From assembly GCF_007558865.1 (NCBI RefSeq), contig NZ_VLPK01000002.1, positions 930,001 through 994,000 on the forward strand: a stretch of 64,000 bases of DNA, written 5' to 3'. The position numbers and the translations under genes are program-made. The notes below the pieces were generated by a model that was not told the DNA's origin, did not search any database, and worked only from the letters and a program-made list of their open reading frames with translations. Origin of the DNA: Mucilaginibacter corticis. Its GTDB lineage: Bacteria; Bacteroidota; Bacteroidia; Sphingobacteriales; Sphingobacteriaceae. Positions 16,917-26,654 of this stretch are shown here, piece by piece. The stretch's first letter is position 1, and the number at the start of each line of letters is the position of its first letter.

Positions 16917-19900
16917 ATGATCTCAACCGATTTAACCGATCTTCTCAATACCTTAACAGGCCAGTTACAGGTAAGTACACCACAGGAACAGCAATCCTTA
17001 CAAGATGTACAGCAAACCCTGGCACAATCACTTTTGCAGCAGAACCTGGCCGGCCATTCTGCCGCTCAATTTAGTTTTGAAGGCGCAAACCTGTTAACCG
17101 CTAATAAGGCTGACTTTGCCGCGCTGACCCATATTGCAGAAACGGCGGTACAGGCCCACCAGGCAAGCGTAACCAATAACTTAAAGGTATTTAAGCGGGA
17201 TGTTCCGTTGCGTACCGCCCAGCTAAGTAATAGTGTGCCTGCATGGGCGGCCGGCGCCAAGCTGGCACAAACTGCAGGCCCGTTTAAAGACATAAACGGC
17301 AAACAAAGCTGGTTTGATTTTTACACGGTTGAAAAACTGATCCCTTTATATATTAACGGACAGGCTAACCCGGTATTGCTTTTTAAGGCTGCATTACATG
17401 AAACGCTGATTCAAAAACTGTTGCACAGTGATATCAATATTACCAAACAGTTTACACTGGTTAAGGGCAGCATCTGGATAGCGGCGCATGTATTTGATAG
17501 TACAGCGCCGGTTGACCGGTATATCGGTTTACATGCTGCAAGCGGCAGTATAACCTTATCTGAAAATCCTTTCGAGCAGGGGACTAAATTAACGATCAAT
17601 CCCGGCGTGACCATTCATGTTACGCTGCAATTAGATCAGCCTGCCGCTGCTGTTGCCAACACGTCGCCGTACGGTATTGATGCACGGGAAGCAACATACC
17701 TGCTACCATCTGTATTTGAATTTACGGTGAGTAACGGCAATTGCGTGATCAATAACATAGGTGCCCTATCCTGCAAAATGTACGGTCAAGCGCTTAATTT
17801 GGCATATAACCAACAAAAGCCCGCTTATAACCCGGCTTTGCAAAGTGTGTTTTTTCCATGCAATGCAGACGTTAGCACATTTGAAGCAGCGCAATGCCAT
17901 AGTTCGTTTTTTACGTTGGATGGCAAGGCGGGCATAACTTTAACCGCCTGGGCGGTTGCGGCTGCTACCATTGATCTTATTAACCCCGTAGAAGCTGATG
18001 GCGGTGGTTATGTGGTAATTATCTGCAACGATGGCTTAACCGCATCATGGCAAAATTTAGACGGACAGGATATCGCCCTGAAAGTGCCTGCTATTATGGG
18101 CAACCCTGCACAGATCAGTATCATTGATATAGCCAGTAAAGGAACGGGGGTAACGCAATCTTTTGACCTTTGGGCCGATGCTCAAAATACTCATGGCACT
18201 ACGCTTGATATCACCTATTTAAAACAGGCACTTTTCTTTTATGATACCATCAGCACCGGCAACGAAGCGCTGTTTACCTTCTGCAACGCTAATGTAAATA
18301 TAGACCGCCCTGTCAAAGTAAACGGCGAAGCATTTGAGGTTCGTACTAAAAATTCACTGCTGCTACTGTCTGCTGACCAAACTAAAAAAGGCATCCTGTT
18401 ATATGACAATGATATTTTAGCAGATAACCAGGTTGTTATTACGCAACAGCCAGTAATTAAACCTGTTGCATTGGCGTTAGATAACGCGCTACTGACCGTA
18501 TCGCAGGTTAACGGGTGTTTTTTATCAGGCCAATGTGATGATTCATGGAGTACGGTTACCACCGGCAGTGTTGTGCTGGCTTTTGGTTTATTGTCCTACC
18601 TGCCTACGCTTCCTGATCCGTATGTCGCCAACCTTAATTTACTGGAGCGGCAATTTGAGGCTGCGCAAGCTAACGGGTTGCAGGGAGGGCGTCAAATATT
18701 GATGTGGTTGTACGGCGTAGTAACATTTAAACCGCAGGATGAAACGACCGATGAGGTAACGGTGGATTTCTATTTTAATACCACCCAACCTGCGCAAAAA
18801 GCGAAGATCGATCCTGACCATGTAAATACCGGAACAACTACTGTTGCAGACTATCAATTGGCAGGCATTTATAATGTTGTTAAAGAACAAACAACAACTA
18901 ATGATTCCGCTCCCGCAGCTGCTTATATGAGAACGGAGATGGTGTCAAATAGGTTCAATTTTGGGGATATCTGGGATAAGCAGTTTGGTACCTTTAATGA
19001 CGCTTTTGCATTGCTTGATGTGAGCAGTAACGCCAATCAGCTGGGGGTAAGCTTTGGTGCTTTTGGCAACCAGCGAATGGCTATGGTCAAAACAGCGGAA
19101 GTTATACCATTGGCAAATAACCAGGGAAGCCAGTTAAGTAATGTTTTCCCGTTTATTGTAGAGGGCCTGCAAATGAAAGCACCGTCGCGATTGGTCAGGT
19201 CATTTATGTTACCACAATTTGCCTGGGAGCCCGTATTTAATTTAACCGAGCCCCAACATGCAGACCCGTATGATGATACTTCGGCCACATTACCTATGGA
19301 TCCGGAGCAGGGCTTTGAGTTTTTTGGTGACGATGGAGGTGCCACCAGGATCTTCAATACCAGCCTGAAACCTGTGGCATTGGCACCTTTGCCGCTTGTT
19401 GATTTTTTAGTTAATGATGCCCCAAAAAGCAAAACGGATAGTACCATTTCTTCCTTTACGCTTCCGTTTGGCCTAAAAGCGATCGGCGTGGTTGCTGCAA
19501 ACCTGAAAGAAACCATTAAACCATACCTGGCAAACGCACAGCCACTATTTAAAAATGTAAAAGGTGGGGTGCAGATCAGTATGGTGGCCGGTAACCATGG
19601 TAAACCTGAACTAAACGGCATCCCTGCTGATAGTAATATGTTCCCTGGTTATACGGTACAATTAAATAATTTAGTTGATGACAGCGGCCCGACAGGCGCC
19701 AGTAACCTGGGCGATGTAGTTACCCGGATATTTAATACCGAATTTTTTATAGAACCGCTTCAGAACTCGGATAAGCTGGACGATTCGCGGGGTGTGCCGG
19801 TAAGCCGCATTGATTTTAGCGGGTATGGCGCCAGTTTGTTTAGTAATTGGCTAAGCCCGCAGGCTGCTATCGCGGCAACCAGCCAGGCTAAATTTGAAGC

Positions 19901-22268
19901 CATCGCAGGCCGTACCGCGCACGAGGTGATCCAGGTAAAGAGTATTCTTTATCCCTGGGGTATCCGTGTGGTACGTACCATCACTGTTTTCAGGGTAAGC
20001 ACCGGTTATGTTTACCGGGTTGACAGCGGCTGGAAAGCAGAAAGCGACGGTAAGTTTGATTTCTCTTATAGTTATGTTGATATTAACGGCAATCCTAAAA
20101 CCATTGATCAGCCGTACGAGATCCACCCCGGTACCATAGCCGGTTTATTTAACATCACCAACATCAAAGATGCGCCGGGTGTTGAACCCTATACCGCTAG
20201 CAACCACATCGCAAAGGGCGCTGTTTTTGTAAATGGGGTCATAGGCGAAGAACAGACAGCCACTAAAGATATTACCCAGGATGTACAATGCAGCGCTGTT
20301 TATTTTGACGCCGATGTCGCCATAGAAAATGTCATCATGGGACAAACTACTTATGGGGTAGTATCTAAAAAGATCCTGGGTTATGTGCAAACCGCGCCTA
20401 CGGGTGTGCCGCTTACCGTAAGCCAGTTCAGGGGACTATTGCAAAAACAGGGCGGCAGCATGGGTGGTGACATTGATTGCGTTGTCGATATTAACAAAAG
20501 CGGCCAGCAAATGCGCCTTAACCGGTTTGATGTTAGCTCATCTGTAAACGCCGGTGGCGGTATCGCATTCGTGCTGGCCGCCCGCGGTCATGTGATCTTA
20601 CCTAAGGATGGCAGCTGGGGTATGGTACAACACGCTGTTGGTACAGGCGAGGTTACGCCGCTTGCCGATGATGTTACAGTGCCGTTAATTCGTATAGGTA
20701 AATGGGTAAGAGATACAGTAATTGACATCAACGCGGTAAATAATAACCTGCTAAGGGTGGCCAACCCCGCTGATATTTTAAGGGATGTAAACGCGCAAAC
20801 GATCAACTTCGGGTTTTTACAAAGTACGGCAACGCAAAAAGCGTTGTTTCTTACACCGGCTTTTGGTTTGGGCCAAAGTATCCTGATGAGTAAAACGCCG
20901 CCGGTATTTGCAGATGCTTACAGGTTAATGACCGGAAAAGGGATCTTCCCGAATATAGGCGATGCTGATACCGGTTTTGGCAAAGCAATGGCATTGGTGA
21001 CCGGCGTTGATAAAAATGGAGCCAAGGTAACCGCATTTACCCAAAGTGTTTTGCAGGATGGCGGCAAAAAAGTCTGGGAACTGATGGAGGTGATCGCTGA
21101 TGATCCAACCAATTTGCTTGCTCAAAAAGGCTTGGAATTATTAAAGAAAGGTGCAGGTGGGGTCATTGACAAGGCGTTGCATTTTGACGTGCCCCCGTTT
21201 GATATTCCGTTAATTGATATCGAAGGATTAAAGATCTACATACAATACAAAACCACGGATAAAAAAAGTGGCTCGACAGCTGATTCAAAAATAAATTATG
21301 ATGTTTCTTCTTTCGCGTCCGCGATGGAGGATCAGTGGAAAAGCAAGCTGAATAATATTTCGATGGTGGTTGATTTAGGTTCGATGAAGAGTCTGATGAC
21401 CATACAGGGAAATTTCAATGCTCAAAAAGGTACCGAAAGCGGCTATGCCGGTGCCGATGACGGCGAACCTGGCTTACCTGTACCTAAAATTGTATTTAGC
21501 GACGCGTTGCAGCCGGTTATCGATCTGTTACAGATCTTGCAGGAAATGGATACCGGTGATTATGCCGCGGCTTTAAAAAGCGGCCTGAAAATAGCCATGG
21601 GTAACAGCGGCGAGGTTTGGGATTATAAATTCGAGGCTACCAAAGAGATAGCGCTGGTTCGTTTCCCTATGGGCGAATTATACTATGAGCCAACCACACC
21701 GCTCAAACTGGAAGCCTCCATGAGTATCGGCGTATATTTTAACGCCGCGCTTAAAGTTACTACAGATCCTACACAATTATTACCTACGGCAGGCGCGTTC
21801 CTGCAGTTCCACGGCGGGTTATCCGTGATGTGTGTTTCATTGGCGGCAGCTACCATATACGCGGTAGGTTCTGTTGATGTACGCATTGGTTGTGACACCA
21901 AAGGTGGCCCGAGCCTTGACCTTACCTTTGGCTTTGGCGCGCAGATAGCGGTAGGTTTGCCGGTTGTAGGTAATGTAAGTGTACTGTACATGGTTGGCGT
22001 GCAAATGCATGCCGATACCGGCGACCTGAGCATTTCTGCCTTCCTGTTATTCAGGGGCCAGGCCGAATTGCTGGGTGGCCTTGTAGGTGTAACCATTACT
22101 ATTGAAGCAAAAGGAACAATAGACAGGAGCGGGGATCCGGATAATCCTTCCGCAGATGACCAGACAACCTGTACTGCCGAGGTAACCTTTGCGCTTGATA
22201 TCAGTATATTCCTGGTAATCGATATCAGTTTTGAAAAATCATGGAGCGAAAGCCGCCAGATCGCTTAA
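16917..22268 (+). CDS. Giant protein of unknown function (about 1783 aa), first of a two-gene unit
   Basis: No signal peptide and no long transmembrane helix, so it appears cytoplasmic. ATG at 16917 (MISTDLTDLLNTLTGQL) is preferred over TTG at 16908. The N-terminal 80 residues are helical and Gln/Leu-rich (LQDVQQTLAQSLLQQ). The rest is mostly beta in character. Residues about 1590-1745 alternate Gly/Ala with hydrophobic residues (LEASMSIGVYFNAALKV, VGNVSVLYMVGVQM, ELLGGLVGVTITIEAKG), which look like strands of a large sheet or barrel. The end is acidic then basic (EKSWSESRQIA). I cannot name a domain. The similar composition, size and tight spacing (21 bases) with the next gene suggest one functional unit. 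Confidence 0.8.
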   Translation: MISTDLTDLLNTLTGQLQVSTPQEQQSLQDVQQTLAQSLLQQNLAGHSAAQFSFEGANLLTANKADFAALTHIAETAVQAHQASVTNNLKVFKRDVPLRTAQLSNSVPAWAAGAKLAQTAGPFKDINGKQSWFDFYTVEKLIPLYINGQANPVLLFKAALHETLIQKLLHSDINITKQFTLVKGSIWIAAHVFDSTAPVDRYIGLHAASGSITLSENPFEQGTKLTINPGVTIHVTLQLDQPAAAVANTSPYGIDAREATYLLPSVFEFTVSNGNCVINNIGALSCKMYGQALNLAYNQQKPAYNPALQSVFFPCNADVSTFEAAQCHSSFFTLDGKAGITLTAWAVAAATIDLINPVEADGGGYVVIICNDGLTASWQNLDGQDIALKVPAIMGNPAQISIIDIASKGTGVTQSFDLWADAQNTHGTTLDITYLKQALFFYDTISTGNEALFTFCNANVNIDRPVKVNGEAFEVRTKNSLLLLSADQTKKGILLYDNDILADNQVVITQQPVIKPVALALDNALLTVSQVNGCFLSGQCDDSWSTVTTGSVVLAFGLLSYLPTLPDPYVANLNLLERQFEAAQANGLQGGRQILMWLYGVVTFKPQDETTDEVTVDFYFNTTQPAQKAKIDPDHVNTGTTTVADYQLAGIYNVVKEQTTTNDSAPAAAYMRTEMVSNRFNFGDIWDKQFGTFNDAFALLDVSSNANQLGVSFGAFGNQRMAMVKTAEVIPLANNQGSQLSNVFPFIVEGLQMKAPSRLVRSFMLPQFAWEPVFNLTEPQHADPYDDTSATLPMDPEQGFEFFGDDGGATRIFNTSLKPVALAPLPLVDFLVNDAPKSKTDSTISSFTLPFGLKAIGVVAANLKETIKPYLANAQPLFKNVKGGVQISMVAGNHGKPELNGIPADSNMFPGYTVQLNNLVDDSGPTGASNLGDVVTRIFNTEFFIEPLQNSDKLDDSRGVPVSRIDFSGYGASLFSNWLSPQAAIAATSQAKFEAIAGRTAHEVIQVKSILYPWGIRVVRTITVFRVSTGYVYRVDSGWKAESDGKFDFSYSYVDINGNPKTIDQPYEIHPGTIAGLFNITNIKDAPGVEPYTASNHIAKGAVFVNGVIGEEQTATKDITQDVQCSAVYFDADVAIENVIMGQTTYGVVSKKILGYVQTAPTGVPLTVSQFRGLLQKQGGSMGGDIDCVVDINKSGQQMRLNRFDVSSSVNAGGGIAFVLAARGHVILPKDGSWGMVQHAVGTGEVTPLADDVTVPLIRIGKWVRDTVIDINAVNNNLLRVANPADILRDVNAQTINFGFLQSTATQKALFLTPAFGLGQSILMSKTPPVFADAYRLMTGKGIFPNIGDADTGFGKAMALVTGVDKNGAKVTAFTQSVLQDGGKKVWELMEVIADDPTNLLAQKGLELLKKGAGGVIDKALHFDVPPFDIPLIDIEGLKIYIQYKTTDKKSGSTADSKINYDVSSFASAMEDQWKSKLNNISMVVDLGSMKSLMTIQGNFNAQKGTESGYAGADDGEPGLPVPKIVFSDALQPVIDLLQILQEMDTGDYAAALKSGLKIAMGNSGEVWDYKFEATKEIALVRFPMGELYYEPTTPLKLEASMSIGVYFNAALKVTTDPTQLLPTAGAFLQFHGGLSVMCVSLAAATIYAVGSVDVRIGCDTKGGPSLDLTFGFGAQIAVGLPVVGNVSVLYMVGVQMHADTGDLSISAFLLFRGQAELLGGLVGVTITIEAKGTIDRSGDPDNPSADDQTTCTAEVTFALDISIFLVIDISFEKSWSESRQIA

Positions 22269-22289
22269 CCCATTTTAATTAAAAAGATC

Positions 22290-25200
22290 ATGGAAGAGAA
22301 AAAAAGATATACCCTGATGGTTTTCCCGCAAGGATTTGACGGTGAAAAGCTTTCCTTAAATATTGTACTTATACCGCGTAACCAGGACCCTTTCCTGCCG
22401 TTTGCGACAGGGCTGGCTGCACCAAATGATACCGCAGCGGCATTTGCAGATTTTGCACCGCAGTTTACCCTGCAGATAGTAGCCGGATTGGATGAATTTC
22501 CGCAGAGCAATGCTACTGCCGCAGGCAGTATACCGCATCCTATCCCGGTTGTTGTTAAAAATGCAGCTACTAAAAAACTTGAACTTCAAAAAATAGCGAC
22601 CGCTTTCGCCGGTCGTATCAATCTAACAGGTTCTGACAAAGCTACCGCCACTGTTCCTGAAGCACAAAGCGTCAGCAAATATTTGCCGCTAAGCTATCGC
22701 AGTAGTTTCAATTTTACTACGCCGAGTCATGAAAACGCTAAAACAGACGATAGTTATCATTGTGCAATCCGCAGTAAACAAGCGCCTGTGGTAACAAGCA
22801 ATGATGATAATGTTAGCTGGGGACAATTGTACGCTCATATTTTAAGACAGCCAAAACTGGCCGAAGTATGCGGAATGATCTACCAGGTCGAAGTATCTGT
22901 AAAAGACAACCCCTTGCTGTTTAAAAAAGGCTGCTACATCTATGCTGATATTGTAAATGCTGATTATCAGTCTATACAAAATATACTGCTTGAAAAAGAT
23001 GAAGGCCCTTTTATTAAACGCTACGCTGCACGTATACCCAAGCTAACTTCTACAAGTCGCCCGGTTTTTGCACCAATGGTGTTCCCGGTGCTCTATAAAA
23101 AGTCAGGCGGGCCTGATCCTGACCCGCAAGGCGAATGGGATAAAATCTTTGCCGAGGTAAACGATTATAATGATGGCTACGCCAAAATTGTACACGCGGT
23201 ACAACCGGTAAGCAGTAATTTGCTGGTTGAGGAACAGGACGGCGCACACCCGGTAAATGATGCCGGTATCCGTTTAGCCTGGGACGATGAACAATTGCTG
23301 ATCTGGTATATCAGGCAACTGGCAGATAATCCTGTCGCTCCCGGCTCAAGGGTTGATGCCCCGCTGGGTGTAAACGGTTACCGCATTGACGTACGCGAAA
23401 ATATCGCGGGGAAAAAATGGAACAGCCTGAACAAAGTAAAGTTAAATAAGCAACTTACAAACCACCTGCAGGATATCAGGGAAGAAGATACAACCATTGA
23501 GCTGCCTTACCAGGTTTATCCCACCAAATTTCAGCAAAGCGCGGGTGCAGGGTACTGGCTGCCCATGTATTTTACCAATTGGATAGGTAAGAGCCTGGTG
23601 ATAAAGGATGTTGACGCGATAAAAATATACAGGAACGACTCGGCCAAAGGGGGATTGAAAGACCCGACCGACAGGAGTGTGGATGCCAATAAACTGTATG
23701 ACGAGGTGCCATCTGAGGCTAAATTGTTGTACGGTCATAGTTACCAGTTCAGGGTTCGTTTAATGGATATCAGCGGCGGCGGCCCTGTAATTGAAGATCC
23801 GGATAACGGGCCGTTCAATAAATCATCTTCAGCGGTAACCACGCCATTATTATTTAAAAGATATGTAGCGCCTGGCTTGCTGCGTATTACGCAGCCTGAC
23901 GATATCTATAACCTTAAAACCACTTATTATAACGAAACTATAGCGGCTGATAATTCGAGCATTTTTGCAGCTAACCCGGTAATTACGATTAACCGGCCCT
24001 TGCTTAGCTACCCGGCAGTTGTTTTTACAGGTAAATACCAGGCTAAGGGACTTGACCCGGTACAATTATTAATAGCGGCTACCGGCGCAGGCGATGGCAA
24101 TAATGTAGCCGGTATTGCTGATCCTGATGTGACCAAAGTAGAGATAAAAGTGGAAGTGGAAACGCTGCGCATGGATAATTTATTAAGCGACAGTGGTACC
24201 GAAAACTATATTACGCTTTACAAGACCTTCCGTAATTTTTCAGAAGATTTTGATACGGCTTTGAATTTGCCTGTAAAATTCATCGATGTAAACGTGCTTG
24301 ACCTGGGTAAAATTGATCCTTTCGGCGACCCGCAATACAACCAGGCCGCATTGGATGCAATGCAAGAGATCATACTACCAACAGCCCGGAAAATACGAGT
24401 CAGCGCCCGTTCAGTTTGTGATGGCGATGAAACTTATTTTGGCTTTGTGAGCGACGGGACAGACCCGGCTAAACTTGACCCGGATCATCTGCTGGATAGT
24501 CGTTACAGCAAACCAATACGGTTCTTATTCTATAAAGAATCCAGTGTGGAGACCGACCTGCTGCAGCAAAAAGATAATATCCCAGCATTGCAGAGTATCT
24601 ATTTGCAACCCGACCCGGTATTTGTTAACAATGGTACCATCGCCAACCGTTTTTTGGTACGCGAAAAAGAAAGCCAGATGCCCGACATTGTACAGCGGCT
24701 GGCGCAACAATTAGGCGTAACCTGTAATGGGTTGACGCTGGTTGCTAAAAAAGGAGAGCGGATCGTATTCGGGTGCAGTAACAAGATACGTCATCATTTA
24801 TCGCCCGACCATAGCAGTATTACCTTTTCGTCAAAGGCCGACCTGAATAACCATTGGCTGGGTTGTCTCACTTATTCGCTTAATCGTGATTGGGCCTGGG
24901 ACGCTTTACAGGATGTAAGTTTCCAAATTGGCCGTACTAAAAAATTTAAACGTCAGCTAGAGTCAGACCCTATAGAAGAAATAGCTGTATTAGGTGATAT
25001 AGAGATCAAACACTCCGCGTCATTTGAAGCACTGCTGCCTGACACCTACAGCGAAATAGATCGTAAAAGTTCGACACTGATATTTATCGACGCTATTGAG
25101 CCTAAGGATATACTGACCGATAGCGGCGTTCCGCGATTTCCGGATGAGGTAGTAGTTGACTATACCATCAAACCTGTGTTTAAATCAAATCACGCAACAG

Positions 25201-26603
25201 GAGGCACAACACCTGTTACTATTGATGAATTGGATCTGCCGACTACGATAAACCCTGTGCAGACGCCTGTTATTGTAAGCGCGGGCATAGCCTTGTCGCC
25301 TTATGTACAAAATGATAAGTATAGTGCGACTTCGCCAAGGCAGCGGTACTTGTGGATAGAACTGGCAGAGCCTGTCGCTGACCCGCATGATACTTTATTT
25401 TGCCGGGTGCTGGCCAATGCTCCCGATCAGTTATTAAGCAATAATGAACGTGACCTGATGACGGATGTGCCAGAGGAATTGCCTTTAGCGATAGATCCTG
25501 AATATATCCGTGTAATCACCCCGGGGCAATCAGATACCCGGGATGGTTTAAGCGCGATGCAGCCGATGGAAATGTCAGAAGATAAGATCCATTATTTGCT
25601 GCCATTGCCCCCGGGACTAAATCCGTCCAGCGCCGAGTTGTTTGGTTTCTTTACCTACGAATTCAGGATAGGACATACCCACTGGACCGACCGTGACGAT
25701 AATTTGTGGAGCACAGCGCAGGGCAGGTTTGGCAGGCCCTTACGCCTGGCCGGCGTGCAGCATCCTGCGCCGCCGTTGCTGTGCAATGTCAACAGGGATA
25801 ATGATCGGTTATCTGTAAACGCGCCTTATGCCCAGGCCGTACATAACGGGCGGGATGTAACCAGCAGGCCGCCACGCACCATGTTGTATGCATTGCTTTA
25901 TACCCAGGTGCGAAGAGCCGACGGGGGCAATAATTACCGGAATATCCTGCTTGATCAAAAGATCATGCACCGAACCTTGTTAACCGGAATTTACGGGACA
26001 ACCAGCCATTTAAACGATCCGTTGACAGGCCGGGAAACAACTATCGGCCTGAAGGAAGACAGCGGTTTGATAGAAGACAGGATCGCAAAGGCAAAAACCG
26101 GCCTTAGTTTAAAGGAGGTTAAAGATTTAATTGCAGGTATTGACACGACGCCAGACAATACCATAAACATAAATGAACTTAGAGAAGAAAACGGGGATGT
26201 TTTAGGGCAGACGCTCAAACCAAATACAGAATTGCTGACGCAGCTTAAGGCGGCTGCAAGTATTATTAAAGATCTGCCAGCAACCGCATCGACGTTTTGG
26301 CAGAATACCCTGATACAGCAAAAAATTGAACTATTGGGGCTTCCTGACGACGCGCCATTGAGTGTGCTGGTGGTTGAGGTGTTTGACCATATTACCAGTA
26401 CAGACGAACTGGTAACCGAAACAAGAACCAACCTTGGCGCTTACCAGTTTGCAGCGCGAAGTGAGGTTTACAATGACGAAGACGCCGCGATTAACCAGGT
26501 TATCACCGATAAAGGGGCGCTTTCAGGTAACCTGGGGGAATACCGCATTTTGCGTACCTCACCGTTAACCGAAGTGCCGTTTGTATGCTGTCCGGCTTGT
26601 TGA
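22290..26603 (+). CDS. Giant protein of unknown function (1437 aa), second of the unit
   Basis: Starts ATG at 22290 (MEEKKRYTLMVFPQGFDG), no signal peptide. It is beta-rich with many Asp/Pro loops. Strikingly ordered motifs lie in the C-terminal third: RVITPGQSDTRDGLSAMQPM near residue 1075, PLPPGLNPSSAELFGFFTYE near 1106, and WSTAQGRFGRPLRLAGVQHP near 1140; they read like motifs kept in a conserved family. I recall such phrases in large uncharacterised bacterial proteins but cannot name the family. The protein ends VPFVCCPAC with three Cys in the last five residues, unusual in this otherwise Cys-poor chain. It follows the first giant gene by 21 bases on the same strand. Confidence 0.8.
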   Translation: MEEKKRYTLMVFPQGFDGEKLSLNIVLIPRNQDPFLPFATGLAAPNDTAAAFADFAPQFTLQIVAGLDEFPQSNATAAGSIPHPIPVVVKNAATKKLELQKIATAFAGRINLTGSDKATATVPEAQSVSKYLPLSYRSSFNFTTPSHENAKTDDSYHCAIRSKQAPVVTSNDDNVSWGQLYAHILRQPKLAEVCGMIYQVEVSVKDNPLLFKKGCYIYADIVNADYQSIQNILLEKDEGPFIKRYAARIPKLTSTSRPVFAPMVFPVLYKKSGGPDPDPQGEWDKIFAEVNDYNDGYAKIVHAVQPVSSNLLVEEQDGAHPVNDAGIRLAWDDEQLLIWYIRQLADNPVAPGSRVDAPLGVNGYRIDVRENIAGKKWNSLNKVKLNKQLTNHLQDIREEDTTIELPYQVYPTKFQQSAGAGYWLPMYFTNWIGKSLVIKDVDAIKIYRNDSAKGGLKDPTDRSVDANKLYDEVPSEAKLLYGHSYQFRVRLMDISGGGPVIEDPDNGPFNKSSSAVTTPLLFKRYVAPGLLRITQPDDIYNLKTTYYNETIAADNSSIFAANPVITINRPLLSYPAVVFTGKYQAKGLDPVQLLIAATGAGDGNNVAGIADPDVTKVEIKVEVETLRMDNLLSDSGTENYITLYKTFRNFSEDFDTALNLPVKFIDVNVLDLGKIDPFGDPQYNQAALDAMQEIILPTARKIRVSARSVCDGDETYFGFVSDGTDPAKLDPDHLLDSRYSKPIRFLFYKESSVETDLLQQKDNIPALQSIYLQPDPVFVNNGTIANRFLVREKESQMPDIVQRLAQQLGVTCNGLTLVAKKGERIVFGCSNKIRHHLSPDHSSITFSSKADLNNHWLGCLTYSLNRDWAWDALQDVSFQIGRTKKFKRQLESDPIEEIAVLGDIEIKHSASFEALLPDTYSEIDRKSSTLIFIDAIEPKDILTDSGVPRFPDEVVVDYTIKPVFKSNHATGGTTPVTIDELDLPTTINPVQTPVIVSAGIALSPYVQNDKYSATSPRQRYLWIELAEPVADPHDTLFCRVLANAPDQLLSNNERDLMTDVPEELPLAIDPEYIRVITPGQSDTRDGLSAMQPMEMSEDKIHYLLPLPPGLNPSSAELFGFFTYEFRIGHTHWTDRDDNLWSTAQGRFGRPLRLAGVQHPAPPLLCNVNRDNDRLSVNAPYAQAVHNGRDVTSRPPRTMLYALLYTQVRRADGGNNYRNILLDQKIMHRTLLTGIYGTTSHLNDPLTGRETTIGLKEDSGLIEDRIAKAKTGLSLKEVKDLIAGIDTTPDNTININELREENGDVLGQTLKPNTELLTQLKAAASIIKDLPATASTFWQNTLIQQKIELLGLPDDAPLSVLVVEVFDHITSTDELVTETRTNLGAYQFAARSEVYNDEDAAINQVITDKGALSGNLGEYRILRTSPLTEVPFVCCPAC

Positions 26604-26654
26604 AATAGGTTAAAATAGCTGATCCTTAGTAAAAATTGAGTGAAAATTATCAAA

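Noticed and set aside
19037..19621. Minus-strand frame of 194 codons in the first giant gene
   Set aside because: Antisense to a continuous 1783-codon frame; no recognisable protein pattern.
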